Positions 1-8,859 are shown, counted from the stretch's first letter. The stretch is 64,000 nt of DNA from Rhodobacter capsulatus (GCF_003254295.1 NZ_QKZO01000006.1:80819-144818); one strand, 5' to 3'. Made by a program: numbers and translations. Notes: generated by a model from the letters alone, not told the origin.

Positions 1-2
1 TC

Positions 3-638
3 TGTCACCCCACCGCGCCGATCGAGATGGTGGGGGTGTTCGATACCGTGGCGGCGCTGGGCGTGCGGCTGCCGCTGTTCTGGACGATGAGCGCGGATCG
101 GGTGCGGTTTCACGATCACCGGCTGGGCCGGTCGGTCCGGCACGGGTTTCAGGCGCTGGCGCTGCATGAAACGCGGCCGGTGCTGTCGCCGCTGCTGTGG
201 AACAGCAACGGCACCGGCGCGGCGCGGATCGAGCAGGTCTGGTTTCGCGGCTGCCATGCCGATGTGGGCGGGCAGCTGGCCGATTACGATGCGGCGCGGC
301 CCTTGTCGAACATCCCCCTCGTCTGGATGCTGGAGCAGGCCGAGGGTCTTGGTCTGGCGCTGCCGCAGGGCTGGCGGGGGGACTTTCCCTGCGATCCCGC
401 CGCCCCCTCGGTCGGCAGCTGGGGCGGCTGGGGCAAGCTTTACATCATGCGCCAGCCGCGCCGGGTCGGCATGGACGGGTCGGAGCGGCTGCACGAGTCG
501 GTGCGCAAGCGCAAACTGGAATGGTGGATCCGCGTCGGCACCGGGTTGAAACGCCGCGGCCCGAAACCGGAACTGGCGCTGGTGCCGTTTCAGCCCGAGG
601 CCCCCATGATCAGACAGGTCGCCGTGCCAAGGGCATAG
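3..638 (+). CDS. DUF2235 alpha/beta-hydrolase-like protein, 5' end cut by window
   Basis: The frame is open from the first base of the window, so the N-terminus lies outside it; the visible part is about 211 residues. It carries the C-terminal half of the DUF2235 hydrolase domain: a GVFDTV motif (family GxWDTV) near the start and a WFRGCHADVGG motif with the conserved His-Asp that closes the domain. DUF2235 proteins are predicted serine hydrolases, and some are type VI secretion phospholipase effectors. No secretion genes are visible here, so the substrate is unknown. Its 3' end overlaps the convergent thioesterase gene by 49 bp, which is unusually long for this window. Domain assignment is confident; function is not. 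Confidence 0.8.
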   Translation, partial: CHPTAPIEMVGVFDTVAALGVRLPLFWTMSADRVRFHDHRLGRSVRHGFQALALHETRPVLSPLLWNSNGTGAARIEQVWFRGCHADVGGQLADYDAARPLSNIPLVWMLEQAEGLGLALPQGWRGDFPCDPAAPSVGSWGGWGKLYIMRQPRRVGMDGSERLHESVRKRKLEWWIRVGTGLKRRGPKPELALVPFQPEAPMIRQVAVPRA

Positions 639-1081
639 GTCTTGCCGTCAACGACGCCGACGATCTCGCCCCGCGCGACGCCCGTTGACCGCCCGACATG
701 CTCGACCCGGCCCAGGGCGCGGACCTCGGTCCCCGGCGGGATCGCCCGCAGCATGTTGACCTTGTACTCCGTCGTCGTCTGATACTGCCCGCGTTTGAGC
801 CCGGTGATCACCGCACAGGTCAGCGCCGTATCCAGCAACACCCCATACCAGCCGCCATGCACGCCGCCAAAGGCATTGGTGTGCTCGTGCCCCGGCGTGC
901 CCGTCACCTCGACCAGACCGGGTTCGACCCGGGTCACCTGATAGTTGCAGCCGCGCGCAAAAGTGGTCGTGGGCACCTGCCCCGCCAGCATCGCCTGCAT
1001 GAACTCAAGGCCGGTCATCGCCTGCACTTCGGCCAGCGTCAGGAAATCCGCGGGCCCCGCGGCATATTTCGGTTCGGTCAT
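590..1081 (-). CDS. PaaI-type hotdog-fold thioesterase
   Basis: This 163-residue protein has the single hotdog domain of the PaaI/YbdB acyl-CoA thioesterase family. The active-site helix segment NAFGGVHGGWYG follows a typical N-terminal extension, and the C-terminal half contains the STGVARGEIV strand. It probably hydrolyses an acyl- or aryl-CoA, but the substrate cannot be read from the sequence. The start at 1081 is chosen because a GGGAGAG ribosome-binding site lies just upstream; the open frame runs further up, into the metF terminator, without another good start. It lies on the same strand as metF but the two are separated by a strong terminator, so it is probably transcribed alone. Confidence 0.85.
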   Translation of the reverse strand: MTEPKYAAGPADFLTLAEVQAMTGLEFMQAMLAGQVPTTTFARGCNYQVTRVEPGLVEVTGTPGHEHTNAFGGVHGGWYGVLLDTALTCAVITGLKRGQYQTTTEYKVNMLRAIPPGTEVRALGRVEHVGRSTGVARGEIVGVVDGKTYALGTATCLIMGASG

Positions 1082-1121
1082 CACGCTCTCCCTTTGCGCC
1101 AGCGTGACGCAGGGGAAGAAA

Positions 1122-1158
1122 ACGGAAAAGGGGGCCGAAGCCCCCCGCAAAAGTTCCG
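1122..1158 (-). terminator. Intrinsic terminator downstream of metF
   Basis: On the minus strand a GGGGGC / GCCCCC stem closed by a TTCG tetraloop (1130-1145) is followed by TTTTCC and further T-rich sequence. This is a textbook rho-independent terminator. It lies about 80 bp after the metF stop and also separates metF from the thioesterase gene. The outer bases (CGGAA at 1123 and TTCCG at 1154) can extend the stem. Confidence 0.85.
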
Positions 1159-1226
1159 TCACGTCACGGCTCAAACGCCTGCCCGGGAAGCGCAAAACCG
1201 GTTCCCACTTTTGCGCGGCAGGCTTG

Positions 1227-2093
1227 TCAGGCGACGTTTTCCAGCACCACATCCGGGTTCACGCCCAGCGCATGGCAGACGTCACGGGTCATCTGCGGCC
1301 GGTTCAGCGTGTAGAAATGCAGATCCTCCACCCCGCCCGCGATCAGATTGTCGCACAGTTCCGTGCACAGCGCCGTGGCCAGAAGTTGCTCGCGGTCATC
1401 GCGGATCGCATGATCGAAGGCCTCTTCGACCCAGGCCGGGATCGAGGTGCCGCAGCGCTGCGCAAAGCCCTTGGCGCCTTTCCACGACTGGATCGGCAGG
1501 ATGCCCGGGATGATCTTGGCGGTGACCCCTTCCTTCACGCAGGCGTCGCGGAAGCGAAAGAAGGTCTCGGCTTCAAAGAAGAATTGCGTGATCGCCGAGG
1601 TCGCCCCCGCCTCGCATTTGCGTTTCAGCCAGCGCACGTCGGCAAGCGTCTCGGCGGCTTCCGGATGCGGTTCCGGATAGGCGCCGCAGCGCAGCGTGAA
1701 GCGGCCGTCCCGCGCCAGCCATTCGATGAGGTCCACCGAGGAGGCGAACCCGTCCGGATGCGGCGTGAAGCGGGCGGCGCCTTTCGGCGGATCGCCGCGC
1801 AGCGCGACGATCTCGGTCACGCCGACCTCGGCGTAAGCGTCGATGATCTCTTGCGTTTCGGCTTTCGTCGCATCGACGCAGGTCAGATGCGCGGCGACAT
1901 TGAGCCTGTAATTCTTGTGGATCGCCGCCACGGCTTCGTGGGTCAGCTTGCGCGTGGTGCCACCCGCGCCATAGGTGACCGAGACGAACCCGGGCTTGAG
2001 CGGCGCCAGAACCTGCGCCGTCTCCCACAGCCGGAACGAGGCGTCGAGCGTCTGCGGCGGGAAGAATTCAAAGCTGACGTGCGGCGTGGTCAT
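1227..2093 (-). CDS. metF: 5,10-methylenetetrahydrofolate reductase
   Basis: MetF is an FAD-dependent TIM-barrel enzyme that reduces methylene-THF to methyl-THF, the methyl donor for methionine synthesis. At 288 residues it has the bacterial length. The N-terminal FEFFPPQ (family FExFPP), the SVTYGAGG strand and the ALRGDPP loop are all present. Two in-frame ATGs lie at 2102 and 2093. The second is preferred because AAAAAGG sits about 7 bases before it, whereas that same element abuts the first. It is divergent from a LysR-type gene very likely to be metR, and the 94 bp between them hold candidate MetR sites. Confidence 0.95.
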   Translation of the reverse strand: MTTPHVSFEFFPPQTLDASFRLWETAQVLAPLKPGFVSVTYGAGGTTRKLTHEAVAAIHKNYRLNVAAHLTCVDATKAETQEIIDAYAEVGVTEIVALRGDPPKGAARFTPHPDGFASSVDLIEWLARDGRFTLRCGAYPEPHPEAAETLADVRWLKRKCEAGATSAITQFFFEAETFFRFRDACVKEGVTAKIIPGILPIQSWKGAKGFAQRCGTSIPAWVEEAFDHAIRDDREQLLATALCTELCDNLIAGGVEDLHFYTLNRPQMTRDVCHALGVNPDVVLENVA

Positions 2094-2140
2094 CGGGGGC
2101 ATCCTTTTTGTGTTGCCCCCTTGTCGCCGATTCTGCGATG

Positions 2141-2153
2141 TGAGACAAATTCA
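2141..2153. promoter_or_regulatory. Candidate MetR operator
   Basis: TGAGACAAATTCA matches the known MetR box TGAA-N5-TTCA at all conserved positions except one (G for A in the left half). It lies in the divergent metF/metR intergenic region, where a MetR site would be expected. No binding evidence exists here. Confidence 0.5.
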
Positions 2154-2170
2154 TAATCTTCAAGAAGGTG

Positions 2171-2186
2171 ATGAGGCGCGACTCAT
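2171..2186. promoter_or_regulatory. Inverted repeat just before metR start
   Basis: ATGAGGCGCGACTCAT is an ATGAG/CTCAT inverted repeat with a 6 bp spacer, ending one base before the metR ATG. It could be a second LysR-type half-site pair used for autoregulation. It also contains the only SD-like sequence (GAGG) of metR, so binding there would cover translation signals. Confidence 0.35.
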
Positions 2187-2187
2187 A

Positions 2188-3093
2188 ATGCACATCGAGT
2201 TTCGGCACCTGCGCACGATCAAGGCGATTCACGATGCAGGCGGCCTCGCGAAGGCGGCCGATATTCTGCACATCACGCAATCGGCGCTGTCGCATCAGGT
2301 CAAGGGGCTGGAGGATCAGGCGGGGGTCGAGCTTTTTGCGCGTCGCTCCAAGCCCTTGCGCCTGTCCGCGGCGGGGCTGAAGCTGCTGCGTCTGGCCGAG
2401 CGCATCCTGCCCGAGATCGACGCGACCGAGGCGGAATTCGCCGCGATCCGGCAGGGCCGCGCCGGCCGGCTGCATATCGCCATCGAATGCCACGCCTGTT
2501 TCGAATGGCTTTTCCCGGTGCTGGAAGCCTTTCGCCGGGTCTGGCCGGAGATCGACATCGACATTCGCCCGGGCCTCGCCTTCACCGCATTGCAGGCGCT
2601 GGCGCGCGAAGATGTCGATCTGGTGATCTCCTCCGACCCCGAGCGGATCGAGGGCATCACCTTCAACCCGCTTTTCGACTATTCGCCCACCTTCATCGCC
2701 GCGGCCAGCAGCCCGCTGGCCGTGAAACCCTTTGTCGAGGCCCGGGATTTCACCGATCAGACGCTTTTGACCTATCCGATCGACCGGGCGCGGTCGGATG
2801 TGTTCTCGCTCTTGCTGACCCCCGCGAAAGTGGAACCGAAAGCGCATCGGCAGGTGGAGCTGACGACCGTCATCCTGATGCTGGTCGCCTCGGGGCGCGG
2901 GGTTGCAGTGCTGCCCGACTGGGTGCTGCGCGAGGTGAAATATCAGCCCGATTACGTGACGAAGCGGGTGACGGAAGCGGGCCTGACGAAGCGGCTTTAT
3001 GCCGCCACGCGCGAGGAAGACGTGACCGCCCCCTATATGGCGCATTTCCTGCGCCTCGCACGGACCGAGCCGGTGAAGCTGCAACGGGCATAA
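2188..3093 (+). CDS. metR: LysR-type transcriptional regulator, MetR-like
   Basis: The 301-residue protein has an N-terminal winged helix-turn-helix (about residues 1-62, including AKAADILHITQSALSHQVKG) and a LysR substrate-binding domain for the rest. MetR activates methionine genes with homocysteine as co-effector. The MetR call rests on strong N-terminal resemblance and on divergence from metF. The start at 2188 gives MHIEFRHLRT, the normal LysR N-terminus; longer in-frame starts would run into the metF promoter. Ribosome-binding potential is weak (GAGG 11 bases upstream). Confidence 0.85.
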   Translation: MHIEFRHLRTIKAIHDAGGLAKAADILHITQSALSHQVKGLEDQAGVELFARRSKPLRLSAAGLKLLRLAERILPEIDATEAEFAAIRQGRAGRLHIAIECHACFEWLFPVLEAFRRVWPEIDIDIRPGLAFTALQALAREDVDLVISSDPERIEGITFNPLFDYSPTFIAAASSPLAVKPFVEARDFTDQTLLTYPIDRARSDVFSLLLTPAKVEPKAHRQVELTTVILMLVASGRGVAVLPDWVLREVKYQPDYVTKRVTEAGLTKRLYAATREEDVTAPYMAHFLRLARTEPVKLQRA

Positions 3094-3095
3094 GC

Positions 3096-3143
3096 GCCGT
3101 CACGCAAGGGTGATGTAACCGTCACAAAGTTGCGCGTGACGGC
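3096..3143. repeat. Long inverted repeat between metR and the MFS gene
   Basis: GCCGTCACGC (3096-3105) and GCGTGACGGC (3134-3143) are perfect 10 bp inverted arms with a 28 bp loop. The loop itself contains GTGA...TCAC. There is no T-run, so this may be an operator or a weak terminator rather than a classical intrinsic terminator. Confidence 0.45.
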
Positions 3144-3189
3144 CCCTCGGCCCCGGCGTTAGATCGCGGCTTCAGTCCGAGGACCTCCG

Positions 3190-4386
3190 ATGACCGCCAT
3201 TCCCCAGCCGCGCGCCGCGCAAGCGACCGTGTTCCCGATCCTTCTGGCCGTGTCCGCCTGTCACATGCTCAATGATGTGATGCAGTCGATGCTGTCGTCG
3301 ATCTATCCGATCCTGAAGGCGGATTTCGCGCTGCAATACTGGCAGATCGGGCTTTTGACGCTGGCGTTTCAGGGCACGGCCTCGCTGTTGCAACCGGCGA
3401 TCGGAATTTACACCGACGCCAAGCCGCAGCCCTGGTCGCTGCCGCTGGCGTCGTGCTGCACCTTTCTGGGCGTGATGGGGCTGGCCTTTGCGCCCAGCTA
3501 TCCGGCGCTGATCGCGGCGGCGATGCTGGTCGGGCTTGGCTCGGCGATCTTTCACCCCGAATCGAGCCGCGTCGCCCGCGTCGCCTCGGGCGGGCGGTTC
3601 GGCCTGGCGCAATCGGTGTTTCAGGTCGGCGGCAATTTCGGCACCTCGATCGGCCCGCTGCTGGCGGCTTTCGTCGTGCTGCCCTTCGGCCGCCCCTCGG
3701 TCGCGATCTTTGCCGGGCTCGCCGTGCTCTCGGGGATCGTGCTGACGCAGGTCAGCCGCTGGTATGCCGACCATCTGGCCGCGCGGGCGAAAAAGCTGGT
3801 GGACAAGACCCTGCCGCTGTCGAAGGGACGGACCATCGCCGCGATCTCGGTTCTGGTGATCCTGACCTTTTCGAAGAACGCCTATATGGCGTCCTTGCAT
3901 TCCTATTACACCTTTTACCTGATCGAGAGCTTCGGCGTCGACACCCGCACGGCGCAGCTGATGCTGTTCCTGTTCCTTGGCTCGGTGGCCGCCGGAACCG
4001 TGCTGGGCGGGCCGGTCGCCGACCGTTTCGGGCCGATGGTGGTGATCTGGATCTCGATCCTCGGCGTGCTGCCCTTCACCCTCGCCTTGCCGCATGTGGG
4101 GCTTGTCGCCTCGGGCGTGCTGACGGTCTGCATCGGGCTGATCCTCGCCTCGGCCTTTTCCGCCATCGTCGTTCTGGCGCAAGAGCTTTTGCCCGGCCGC
4201 GTCGGCATGGTCGCCGGGATCTTCTTTGGCCTTTCCTTCGGCATGGGCGGCATCGCCGCGGCGGGTCTGGGGCTGATGGCCGACCATTGGGGCATCCGCA
4301 CCGTCTATCTGATCTGCTCGGCCCTGCCGGTCATGGGCGTGCTGACCGTGTTCCTGCCGAAACGCGCCGATTTGATCCGCGGCTGA
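3190..4386 (+). CDS. MFS efflux transporter, fosmidomycin-resistance (Fsr) family
   Basis: A 398-residue inner-membrane protein with about 12 hydrophobic segments in two six-helix halves split by a basic loop near residues 190-215. The N-terminal CHMLNDVMQSMLSSIYPIL and the GSAIFHPESSRVA segment (about 118-130) are characteristic of the Fsr branch of the major facilitator superfamily, whose E. coli member confers fosmidomycin resistance. The natural substrate is unknown. It is plus strand after metR, from which the inverted repeat at 3096-3143 separates it. A GAGGAC sequence precedes the ATG. Confidence 0.88.
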   Translation: MTAIPQPRAAQATVFPILLAVSACHMLNDVMQSMLSSIYPILKADFALQYWQIGLLTLAFQGTASLLQPAIGIYTDAKPQPWSLPLASCCTFLGVMGLAFAPSYPALIAAAMLVGLGSAIFHPESSRVARVASGGRFGLAQSVFQVGGNFGTSIGPLLAAFVVLPFGRPSVAIFAGLAVLSGIVLTQVSRWYADHLAARAKKLVDKTLPLSKGRTIAAISVLVILTFSKNAYMASLHSYYTFYLIESFGVDTRTAQLMLFLFLGSVAAGTVLGGPVADRFGPMVVIWISILGVLPFTLALPHVGLVASGVLTVCIGLILASAFSAIVVLAQELLPGRVGMVAGIFFGLSFGMGGIAAAGLGLMADHWGIRTVYLICSALPVMGVLTVFLPKRADLIRG

Positions 4387-4447
4387 CCTCTTGGAATCTT
4401 CACCTCTGCCGTGTAAGGCAGGCGCTTGAACCGAAGGAGCCCCCCCG

Positions 4448-5239
4448 ATGCAAGGCAGTGCCAACCTCAACCTGATGATCAAGGCCGCGCGCAAGGCGGG
4501 GCGGGCTCTGGTGAAGGACTTCCGCGAGGTCGAGAACCTGCAGGTCTCCTCCAAGGGGCCGGGGGACTTCGTGTCGAAAGCCGACCGCGAGGCCGAACGG
4601 ATCATCAAGGAAGAGCTGCGCGGCGCGCGTCCGACCTATGGCTGGCTGGGCGAGGAAACCGGCGAGGAAGCGGGCGAAGACCCGACCCGGCGCTGGATCG
4701 TCGATCCGCTTGATGGCACCACGAACTTCCTGCACGGCCTGCCGCATTGGGCGGTGTCGATCGCGCTCGAACACAAGGGCGAGGTCGTCGCGGGCGTTGT
4801 CTTCGACGCGGCCAAGGACGAACTTTACTATGCGGAAAAGGGCCTTGGCGCCTTCATGAACGAAAGCCGGCTGCGCGTGTCGGGGCGGCGCCACATGATC
4901 GAGGCGCTGTTTGCGACCGGCGTGCCCTTTGGCGGCCGCTCGACCCTGCCCGCGACGCTGCAGGATCTGGCCCGGCTGATGCCGGTCTGCGCGGGCGTGC
5001 GCCGCTTCGGCTCGGCGGCGCTTGACCTCGCCTATGTCGCCTCGGGCCGCTATGACGGCTATTGGGAACGCGGCATCAACGCCTGGGACATGGCCGCCGG
5101 TCTGATTCTGGTCAAGGAAGCGGGCGGCTTCGTCGGCCCGGTGCGCGCCGACCGCGGCATTTTCGAAAGCGGCACGGTGATCGCGGGCAACGGCGAGCTG
5201 TTCGAGCCGCTGTGCAAGATCATCCGCGAGGTGAACTGA
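4448..5239 (+). CDS. suhB: Inositol-1-monophosphatase family protein (SuhB-like)
   Basis: 263 residues with all metal-binding signatures of the IMPase superfamily: GEETGEE (about 64-70), WIVDPLDGTTNF (about 83-94) and the C-terminal WDMAAGLILVKEAGG. These enzymes are Mg2+-dependent, Li+-sensitive phosphatases acting on inositol-1-phosphate and related sugar phosphates. E. coli SuhB also binds RNA polymerase/Nus factors during rRNA transcription. The start follows an AAGGAG element at 4434-4439. It is 61 bp downstream of the MFS gene with no obvious terminator, so cotranscription is possible. Confidence 0.92.
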   Translation: MQGSANLNLMIKAARKAGRALVKDFREVENLQVSSKGPGDFVSKADREAERIIKEELRGARPTYGWLGEETGEEAGEDPTRRWIVDPLDGTTNFLHGLPHWAVSIALEHKGEVVAGVVFDAAKDELYYAEKGLGAFMNESRLRVSGRRHMIEALFATGVPFGGRSTLPATLQDLARLMPVCAGVRRFGSAALDLAYVASGRYDGYWERGINAWDMAAGLILVKEAGGFVGPVRADRGIFESGTVIAGNGELFEPLCKIIREVN

Positions 5240-5340
5240 CCGGGGCGAAGCGGGAACGCAAAGCGAACATGGCGCTGCGCGTTCACCGCTTGTTCACCCC
5301 GTTGTGACAGGGTGCTTGCATCACCAGAAGGGGATGCACC

Positions 5341-5994
5341 ATGCTTCACGACGCTGCCTGGACACTTGCCGAGGATATTTTCGGCGCCGCCCGCCCTGCC
5401 CGGGCGCTTTACCCGCTCGAATCGGCGATGGACGATCTTGGCCGCGCCGCCCGCGACATCGCCTTCGCCGAAACCGCCGATGTGATCGCGCTGCACCGGA
5501 TCACCGTGCTGCGCGACATGATCGAGGCCTGCCGGACCGAAATCGCCCGGAGCCAGGATCCGAAAGTGGCGCTGGAGCTGGCTGCGGCGATCGATGGCCT
5601 GGGCGAAGAGCTGTCGTCCTTCGAGGAAACCCTGCCGCTGGAACGCGCCTTTCGCGCCGATCAGCGCGACCATGCCGTGGCCCGCATCGAAGCGGCGCAA
5701 TCGCGGCTGCGCACGTTCATCGAAACCGCCGGGATGAAGCCCGACCTGTTCGATCCGGCCCTGACCCGGGAGGAGGCGGTCGAACTCGCGATGGCCGCGC
5801 TGGAACGCAGCCCGGCGCAGATCATCGCCGCCGCCCGGCGCGAGGCCGAGGCCCGTCAGGCCGGGGCGCCGATCCCGATGCCCGAGGGCTCGCCCTTCCA
5901 TTTCACCCAGCCCGAGGGCTGGATGGCCTGGCTTGCCGCAAGGATCGCCGAACGGGTCGGCCGCGGCATGACGGCCAGCCCGTCTCAGGGCTGA
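5341..5994 (+). CDS. Conserved-looking hypothetical, mainly helical cytosolic protein
   Basis: I do not recognise a family. The 217-residue product is rich in Ala, Glu and Arg and predicted to be almost entirely alpha-helical, with no signal peptide, membrane segment or cysteine pair. The most distinctive part is the C-terminal PEGSPFHFTQPEGWMAWLAA stretch (about residues 180-200), which may form a short conserved amphipathic motif. It starts after an AGAAGGGG element with good spacing. Its last 10 bp overlap the convergent GST gene. G+C and codon use resemble its neighbours, so it is not an obvious recent import. Confidence 0.7.
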   Translation: MLHDAAWTLAEDIFGAARPARALYPLESAMDDLGRAARDIAFAETADVIALHRITVLRDMIEACRTEIARSQDPKVALELAAAIDGLGEELSSFEETLPLERAFRADQRDHAVARIEAAQSRLRTFIETAGMKPDLFDPALTREEAVELAMAALERSPAQIIAAARREAEARQAGAPIPMPEGSPFHFTQPEGWMAWLAARIAERVGRGMTASPSQG

Positions 5995-6686
5995 GCGCGT
6001 TCGGGCACCAGCAGACCGCGCTGCACGGCGGGGCGGTCAAGGAACCGCTCGAGCCAGGCGGGCACGTGGCGCAGATCCTCCCAGCCGACCAGATCGGTCA
6101 CCTTGTAATGCACGTTCAGCCCGCGCAGCCAGGGACAGATCGCGATATCGGCGATGGAATAGTCGCCCGCGATCCAGTCGCGCCCCGCCATCACGCCATC
6201 GAGCACCCGCAAGAGCCGCGCCACCTCGGCGCGGTAGCGCTCTTTCGGGCGGGGATCCTCGATTTCCTTGCCGGCATAGGCGTGGAAATAGCCCAGCTGC
6301 CCGAACATCGGCCCAATGCCGCCGATCTGGAACATCAGCCATTGCAGCACCTGATAGCGCTGCGCCTTGGGCAGGAATTGCCCTGATTTCTCGGCCAGAT
6401 AGATCAGGATCGCCGCGCTTTCGAACAACGCGAGCGGCTTGCCCCCCGGCCCGTTCGGATCCAGAATCGCCGGGATCTTGTTGTTCGGGTTGAGCGAGAG
6501 AAACTCGGGCGTCATCTGGTCCTGCCTGTCGAAACTGACCAGATGCGGCTCGTAGGGCAGCCCGGTCTCCTCCAGCAGGATCGAGACCTTGACGCCATTC
6601 GGCGTGGGCAGGGAATAAAGCTGGATCACCTCGGGACGGGTGGCGGGCCAGCGCCGGGTGATCGGGAAAAGCGAAAGATCGGTCAT
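5985..6686 (-). CDS. Glutathione S-transferase, YfcG/YghU (disulfide-bond oxidoreductase) type
   Basis: The 233-residue protein has an N-terminal thioredoxin-like GST domain beginning YSLPTPNGVKVSILLEE and an all-helical C-terminal domain with GDYSIADIAICPW. TPNGxKVSI followed by NPNNKIPAI is the signature of the YfcG/YghU Nu-class group, which shows glutathione-dependent disulfide reductase activity. The start at 6686 has a perfect AGGAGG before it; the open frame extends upstream but only into the hairpin after ald. It is on the same strand as ald, separated by a strong stem-loop. Confidence 0.9.
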   Translation of the reverse strand: MTDLSLFPITRRWPATRPEVIQLYSLPTPNGVKVSILLEETGLPYEPHLVSFDRQDQMTPEFLSLNPNNKIPAILDPNGPGGKPLALFESAAILIYLAEKSGQFLPKAQRYQVLQWLMFQIGGIGPMFGQLGYFHAYAGKEIEDPRPKERYRAEVARLLRVLDGVMAGRDWIAGDYSIADIAICPWLRGLNVHYKVTDLVGWEDLRHVPAWLERFLDRPAVQRGLLVPERAQP

Positions 6687-6749
6687 GGGGGCCTCCTGCC
6701 GATCAGACTGCCCGAAATCCGCCCGCGCGCAAGGGCCGCCACGAACAGC

Positions 6750-6779
6750 CCCTGTTCCGGCCTGCACGCCGGAACAGGG
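6750..6779. terminator. 12-bp perfect stem-loop after ald
   Basis: CCCTGTTCCGGC and GCCGGAACAGGG form a perfect 12 bp stem with a 6-base loop, starting 7 bases after the ald stop on the minus strand. There is no T-run, so termination may be partial, or the stem may protect the ald mRNA 3' end. Confidence 0.6.
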
Positions 6780-6785
6780 AATGTC

Positions 6786-7904
6786 TTACAGCTTCAGCGC
6801 CGTCACCGGGTCGATCGCCGTCAACCCCTGCGCCGCGCCGACCGGGGCACAGGTGATCCGGCCCGCATGGATATTGAGCCCGGCCAGCAGATGCGGGTCA
6901 TCACCGCAAGCCTGCCGCCAGCCCTTGTTCGCCAGCGCCAGCAGGAAGGGCAGCGTCGCATTGCCCAGCGCGAGCGTCGAGGTCCGGGCCACGGCGCCGG
7001 GCATGTTCGCCACGCAATAGTGAAGGATGCCATCGACTTCGTAGATCGGATCCTGATGCGTCGTGGCATGCGAGGTCTCAAAGCAGCCGCCCTGATCGAT
7101 CGCCACATCGACCAGCACCGCGCCCGGCTTCATCGTCTTCAGCATCGCGCGACTGACCAGCTTCGGCGCCGCCGCCCCCGGCACCAGCACCGCGCCAATC
7201 ACCATGTCGGCGTCCCGGATCAGCTCCGCCGTGGCGGCGCGGTCGGAATATTGCGTCGTCAGCCGCCCCATGAAGACATCGTCCAGATAGCTCAGCCGCG
7301 GGATCGAGCGGTCGAGCACCGTCACATGCGCCCCCATCCCGGTCGCCACCCGCGCGGCGGCCGTGCCGACGACGCCGCCGCCGATGATCACCACATTGGC
7401 CGGACGCACCCCGGGCACGCCGCCCATCAGCACGCCGCGCCCGCCATTGGCCTTTTGCAGCGCCCAAGCGCCGACCTGCGGCGCCAACCGCCCCGCCACC
7501 TCGGACATCGGCGCCAGAAGTGGCAGCCCGCCGATGCGGTCGGTCACCGTCTCATAGGCGATGCAGGTGGCGCCGGATCTGAGCAGATCGGCGGTCTGTT
7601 CCGGATCGGGCGCCAGATGCAGATAGGTGAACAGCACCTGCCCGGGGCGCAGCTGCGCCCGCTCGGCGGCCTGCGGCTCCTTCACCTTCACCACCATCTC
7701 GGCCTCGGCCCAGATCGTCGCGGCATCGGCCGCGATCCCCGCCCCGGCGGCGACATAATCGGCATCGGCAAAGCCCGCGCCCAGCCCCGCCCCGGTCTCG
7801 ATCAACACCGCATGCCCCTGCGCCACCGCCTCCTGCGCCGCCGCCGGGGTCATGCCGACCCGGAATTCCTGTGCCTTGATCTCTTTCACGCATCCGATCT
7901 TCAT
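6786..7904 (-). CDS. ald: Alanine dehydrogenase
   Basis: Ald catalyses NAD-dependent oxidative deamination of L-alanine to pyruvate and ammonia, or the reverse. The 372-residue length is exact for the family. Visible are the N-terminal [14 protein letters not shown], the VKVKEPQ lysine and YLHLAPDP histidine of the substrate site, the Rossmann motif [14 protein letters not shown] (about 169-182) and [14 protein letters not shown]. The start at 7904 is the canonical [10 protein letters not shown] behind a GGGAGGA site. It is divergent from an Lrp/AsnC gene, the usual arrangement in which that regulator (AldR-like) controls ald in response to alanine. Confidence 0.96.
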   Translation of the reverse strand: MKIGCVKEIKAQEFRVGMTPAAAQEAVAQGHAVLIETGAGLGAGFADADYVAAGAGIAADAATIWAEAEMVVKVKEPQAAERAQLRPGQVLFTYLHLAPDPEQTADLLRSGATCIAYETVTDRIGGLPLLAPMSEVAGRLAPQVGAWALQKANGGRGVLMGGVPGVRPANVVIIGGGVVGTAAARVATGMGAHVTVLDRSIPRLSYLDDVFMGRLTTQYSDRAATAELIRDADMVIGAVLVPGAAAPKLVSRAMLKTMKPGAVLVDVAIDQGGCFETSHATTHQDPIYEVDGILHYCVANMPGAVARTSTLALGNATLPFLLALANKGWRQACGDDPHLLAGLNIHAGRITCAPVGAAQGLTAIDPVTALKL

Positions 7905-8043
7905 GGCGTTCCTCCCTGCCATTTCTGCCCCCACTCTGCGCCTGCTGGCATGAAAAATGCGTTCAAATATGCTTGCAAAACACCCGTTTCCGCGCGCATA
8001 TCTTCCGCAGATCCGGAAAACCTTCGAAGAAACTTGCGCGCCC

Positions 8044-8502
8044 ATGACCCTTGACGCCACAGATCGCCGCATCCTGACCGTGTTGCAAAAACAGGGCCGC
8101 ATCTCGAATGCGGAGCTGTCCGAGCGGGTCAACCTCTCGGCCTCGGCCTGTCACCGCCGGGTGCAGCGGCTCGAGGAGGAGGGGTACATACGGGATTACG
8201 TCGCGCTGCTTGATGCCCGCCGTCTGGGCCGCCCGACCACCGTCTTTGTCGAGATCACGCTTTCAGGCCAGGCCGACGAGGTGCTGGAAGCCTTCGAGCG
8301 CGAGGTGAAAAAGATCCCCGACGTGCTCGAATGCCATCTGATGGCGGGCTCGGCCGATTATCTGCTCAAGGTCGTGGCCGAGGATACCGAGGATTTCGCC
8401 CGCATCCACCGCTCGAAACTGGCGCGGCTGCCCGGGGTGCAGGGGATGCAAAGCTCTTTCGCGCTGCGCACCGTCTTCAAGACCACCGCACTGCCGATCT
8501 GA
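8044..8502 (+). CDS. Lrp/AsnC-family transcriptional regulator (AldR-like)
   Basis: A 152-residue regulator with an N-terminal AsnC-type helix-turn-helix ([20 protein letters not shown], then [18 protein letters not shown]) and a C-terminal RAM/ACT-like effector domain. Such proteins form octamers that wrap DNA and respond to amino acids. Divergence from ald makes alanine the likely ligand. I take the ATG at 8044 because it gives the standard [12 protein letters not shown]-terminus; longer in-frame starts would add an atypical basic extension. The ribosome-binding site is weak (GAAGAAA). The 139 bp gap to ald contains A/T-rich stretches, unusual in this genome, that could be the binding region. 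Confidence 0.9.
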   Translation: MTLDATDRRILTVLQKQGRISNAELSERVNLSASACHRRVQRLEEEGYIRDYVALLDARRLGRPTTVFVEITLSGQADEVLEAFEREVKKIPDVLECHLMAGSADYLLKVVAEDTEDFARIHRSKLARLPGVQGMQSSFALRTVFKTTALPI

Positions 8503-8568
8503 GCCCGAAAACGCCTGAAAATCGGTTGTTAAGAGCTTGCGTCTAGGCTTTCGGGGCGGAGGCTCCGA

Positions 8569-8859
8569 ATGCGACTCGAATTTCTGGTTCTGTCTCTCTC
8601 GATCACGATCGCCCCGGCGGCGGCGCTGCTGGATGCAAAGGCATCGGGCGCGGGCCCCTGGGTCATGGTCGTGCCGCCCTGGCGCAGCGCCGATCTGGTC
8701 GCGGCACAGGCGGGCGCCCGCCTGATCGGCCCGACCGAGGCGCCTCTCGGACATATGGTCGCCGCGACGGACCCGGGCGCCGCGCGGCGCCTGACGGAGG
8801 CGGGGGCCTGGGCCGTCGTCGATGCCGCCGCCGTTGCCCAATTTTGTGGAGTGTACTGA
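8569..8859 (+). CDS. Small exported or membrane-anchored hypothetical protein upstream of the chemoreceptor
   Basis: This 96-residue protein begins with a hydrophobic stretch (about residues 3-20, ending APAAA) that could be a cleaved signal peptide. The remainder has short hydrophobic strands ([25 protein letters not shown]) suggesting a small alpha/beta domain. I know no name for it. A GGAGG site precedes the ATG. Its stop is one base from the start of the methyl-accepting protein, so the two are almost certainly cotranscribed and translationally coupled. That makes a periplasmic or membrane partner of the receptor a reasonable guess, but nothing in the sequence proves it. Confidence 0.7.
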   Translation: MRLEFLVLSLSITIAPAAALLDAKASGAGPWVMVVPPWRSADLVAAQAGARLIGPTEAPLGHMVAATDPGAARRLTEAGAWAVVDAAAVAQFCGVY

